From CALNYS01 sp964639935 (lineage in GTDB: Bacteria; Planctomycetota; Phycisphaerae; Phycisphaerales; UBA1924), in the NCBI GenBank assembly GCA_964639935.1, contig CAZXGT010000059.1, forward strand, positions 1-13,625: a stretch of DNA of 13,625 nt, in the 5' to 3' direction. Under the pieces are notes generated by a model. The model saw only the letters and a program-made list of their open reading frames with translations. It did no database searches and had not been told where the DNA came from. Made by a program: the position numbers and the translations under genes. Shown here piece after piece: positions 13,358-13,625 of this stretch (positions within the stretch are counted from its first letter, which is position 1; every line of letters begins with the position of its first letter).

Positions 13358-13625
13358 ATGAAACCCCGACACGGCGCCGTTTCCACCACCCTTCTGACTG
13401 TCGCCGGCGTGCTCGGCCTTGGCGCGGCCGTCGCCAGCCTCACCACCGGCGTCACCCCCTGCTCGCTCATGAGCTGCTGCGACGCCGGCAAGGCGACCGC
13501 CGTGACCGTCGCCGACGCCGAGGCCCTCTCCGGCTGCAGCTCGGACGAAACCACTGCCACGACCGTCGCCGAGGCCAGCGATTGCGCCGCCGCGTGCGAC
13601 AGCGAAGCCGTCGCGACCACCGTCG
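13358..13625 (+). CDS. N-terminal part of a cysteine-rich exported or membrane-anchored protein (cut by the window end)
   Basis: The first 89 codons are open to the window edge and preceded by a good ribosome binding site. The protein begins MKPRHG, then has a hydrophobic segment (about 7-33, VSTTLLTVAGVLGLGAAV) that could be a signal peptide or membrane anchor. The rest is small-residue-rich with six cysteines: C35, C40, C41, C60, C76 and C80, first seen as PCSLMSCC. Short Val/Thr/Ala phrases recur (AVTVADAEA, TTVAEAS, AVATTV). The composition suggests an extracytoplasmic low-complexity linker, perhaps ahead of a redox or metal-binding domain lying beyond the window. I do not recognise the family. 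It follows the peroxidase gene on the same strand but is separated from it by a terminator. Confidence 0.7.
   Translation, partial: MKPRHGAVSTTLLTVAGVLGLGAAVASLTTGVTPCSLMSCCDAGKATAVTVADAEALSGCSSDETTATTVAEASDCAAACDSEAVATTV

Overview
The window is GC-rich (roughly two thirds G+C) bacterial chromosome, most likely from a planctomycete of the Phycisphaerae type. This is an inference from several traits together: an HU-like protein with a long Lys/Thr/Ala-rich N-terminal tail, a GlmU-like protein of the alternative type with a left-handed beta-helix, a secreted animal-type haem peroxidase ending in a dockerin-like calcium-binding repeat pair, and a stand-alone dnaK. There are no phage, IS or CRISPR signs. 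Most of the sequence is ordinary core genome.

Layout. On the minus strand at the left end lie tRNA-Asp (4-77, with a TTGACA promoter at 113-140), polA (177-2990) and a GlmU-like gene (2987-4183). polA starts inside the last codons of the GlmU-like gene (GTGA overlap). From a 231-bp divergent region, an HU-family gene (4415-4861) runs rightward with a structured leader and ends in a strong terminator (4887-4921). Next comes a rightward cluster: a CvpA-like membrane protein (4950-5969), an iron-sulfur (6-4) photolyase (6015-7607) and a class I CPD photolyase (7628-9091). The last two are 20 bp apart and together would repair both main UV photoproducts with light. A hairpin at 9110-9144 separates this cluster from convergent dnaK (9179-11092, minus). 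A 414-bp divergent promoter region follows. Then come the secreted peroxidase (11507-13159), its terminator (13185-13211), and the first 89 codons of a cysteine-rich exported protein (13358 to the window end).

How the genes fit. Genome maintenance dominates: Pol I with intact proofreading residues, two complementary photolyases and an HU-type nucleoid protein. DnaK and the exported peroxidase add stress-response functions, but no direct functional link between them is shown. No wholly new multi-gene system is evident. The features most worth a second look are the cysteine-rich gene cut by the right edge, the conserved haem-ester residues of the dockerin-tailed peroxidase, the photolyase pair, the possible leaderless promoters and the GC-rich leader hairpins. 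Most long overlapping reading frames on opposite strands are by-products of the GC-biased codon usage.
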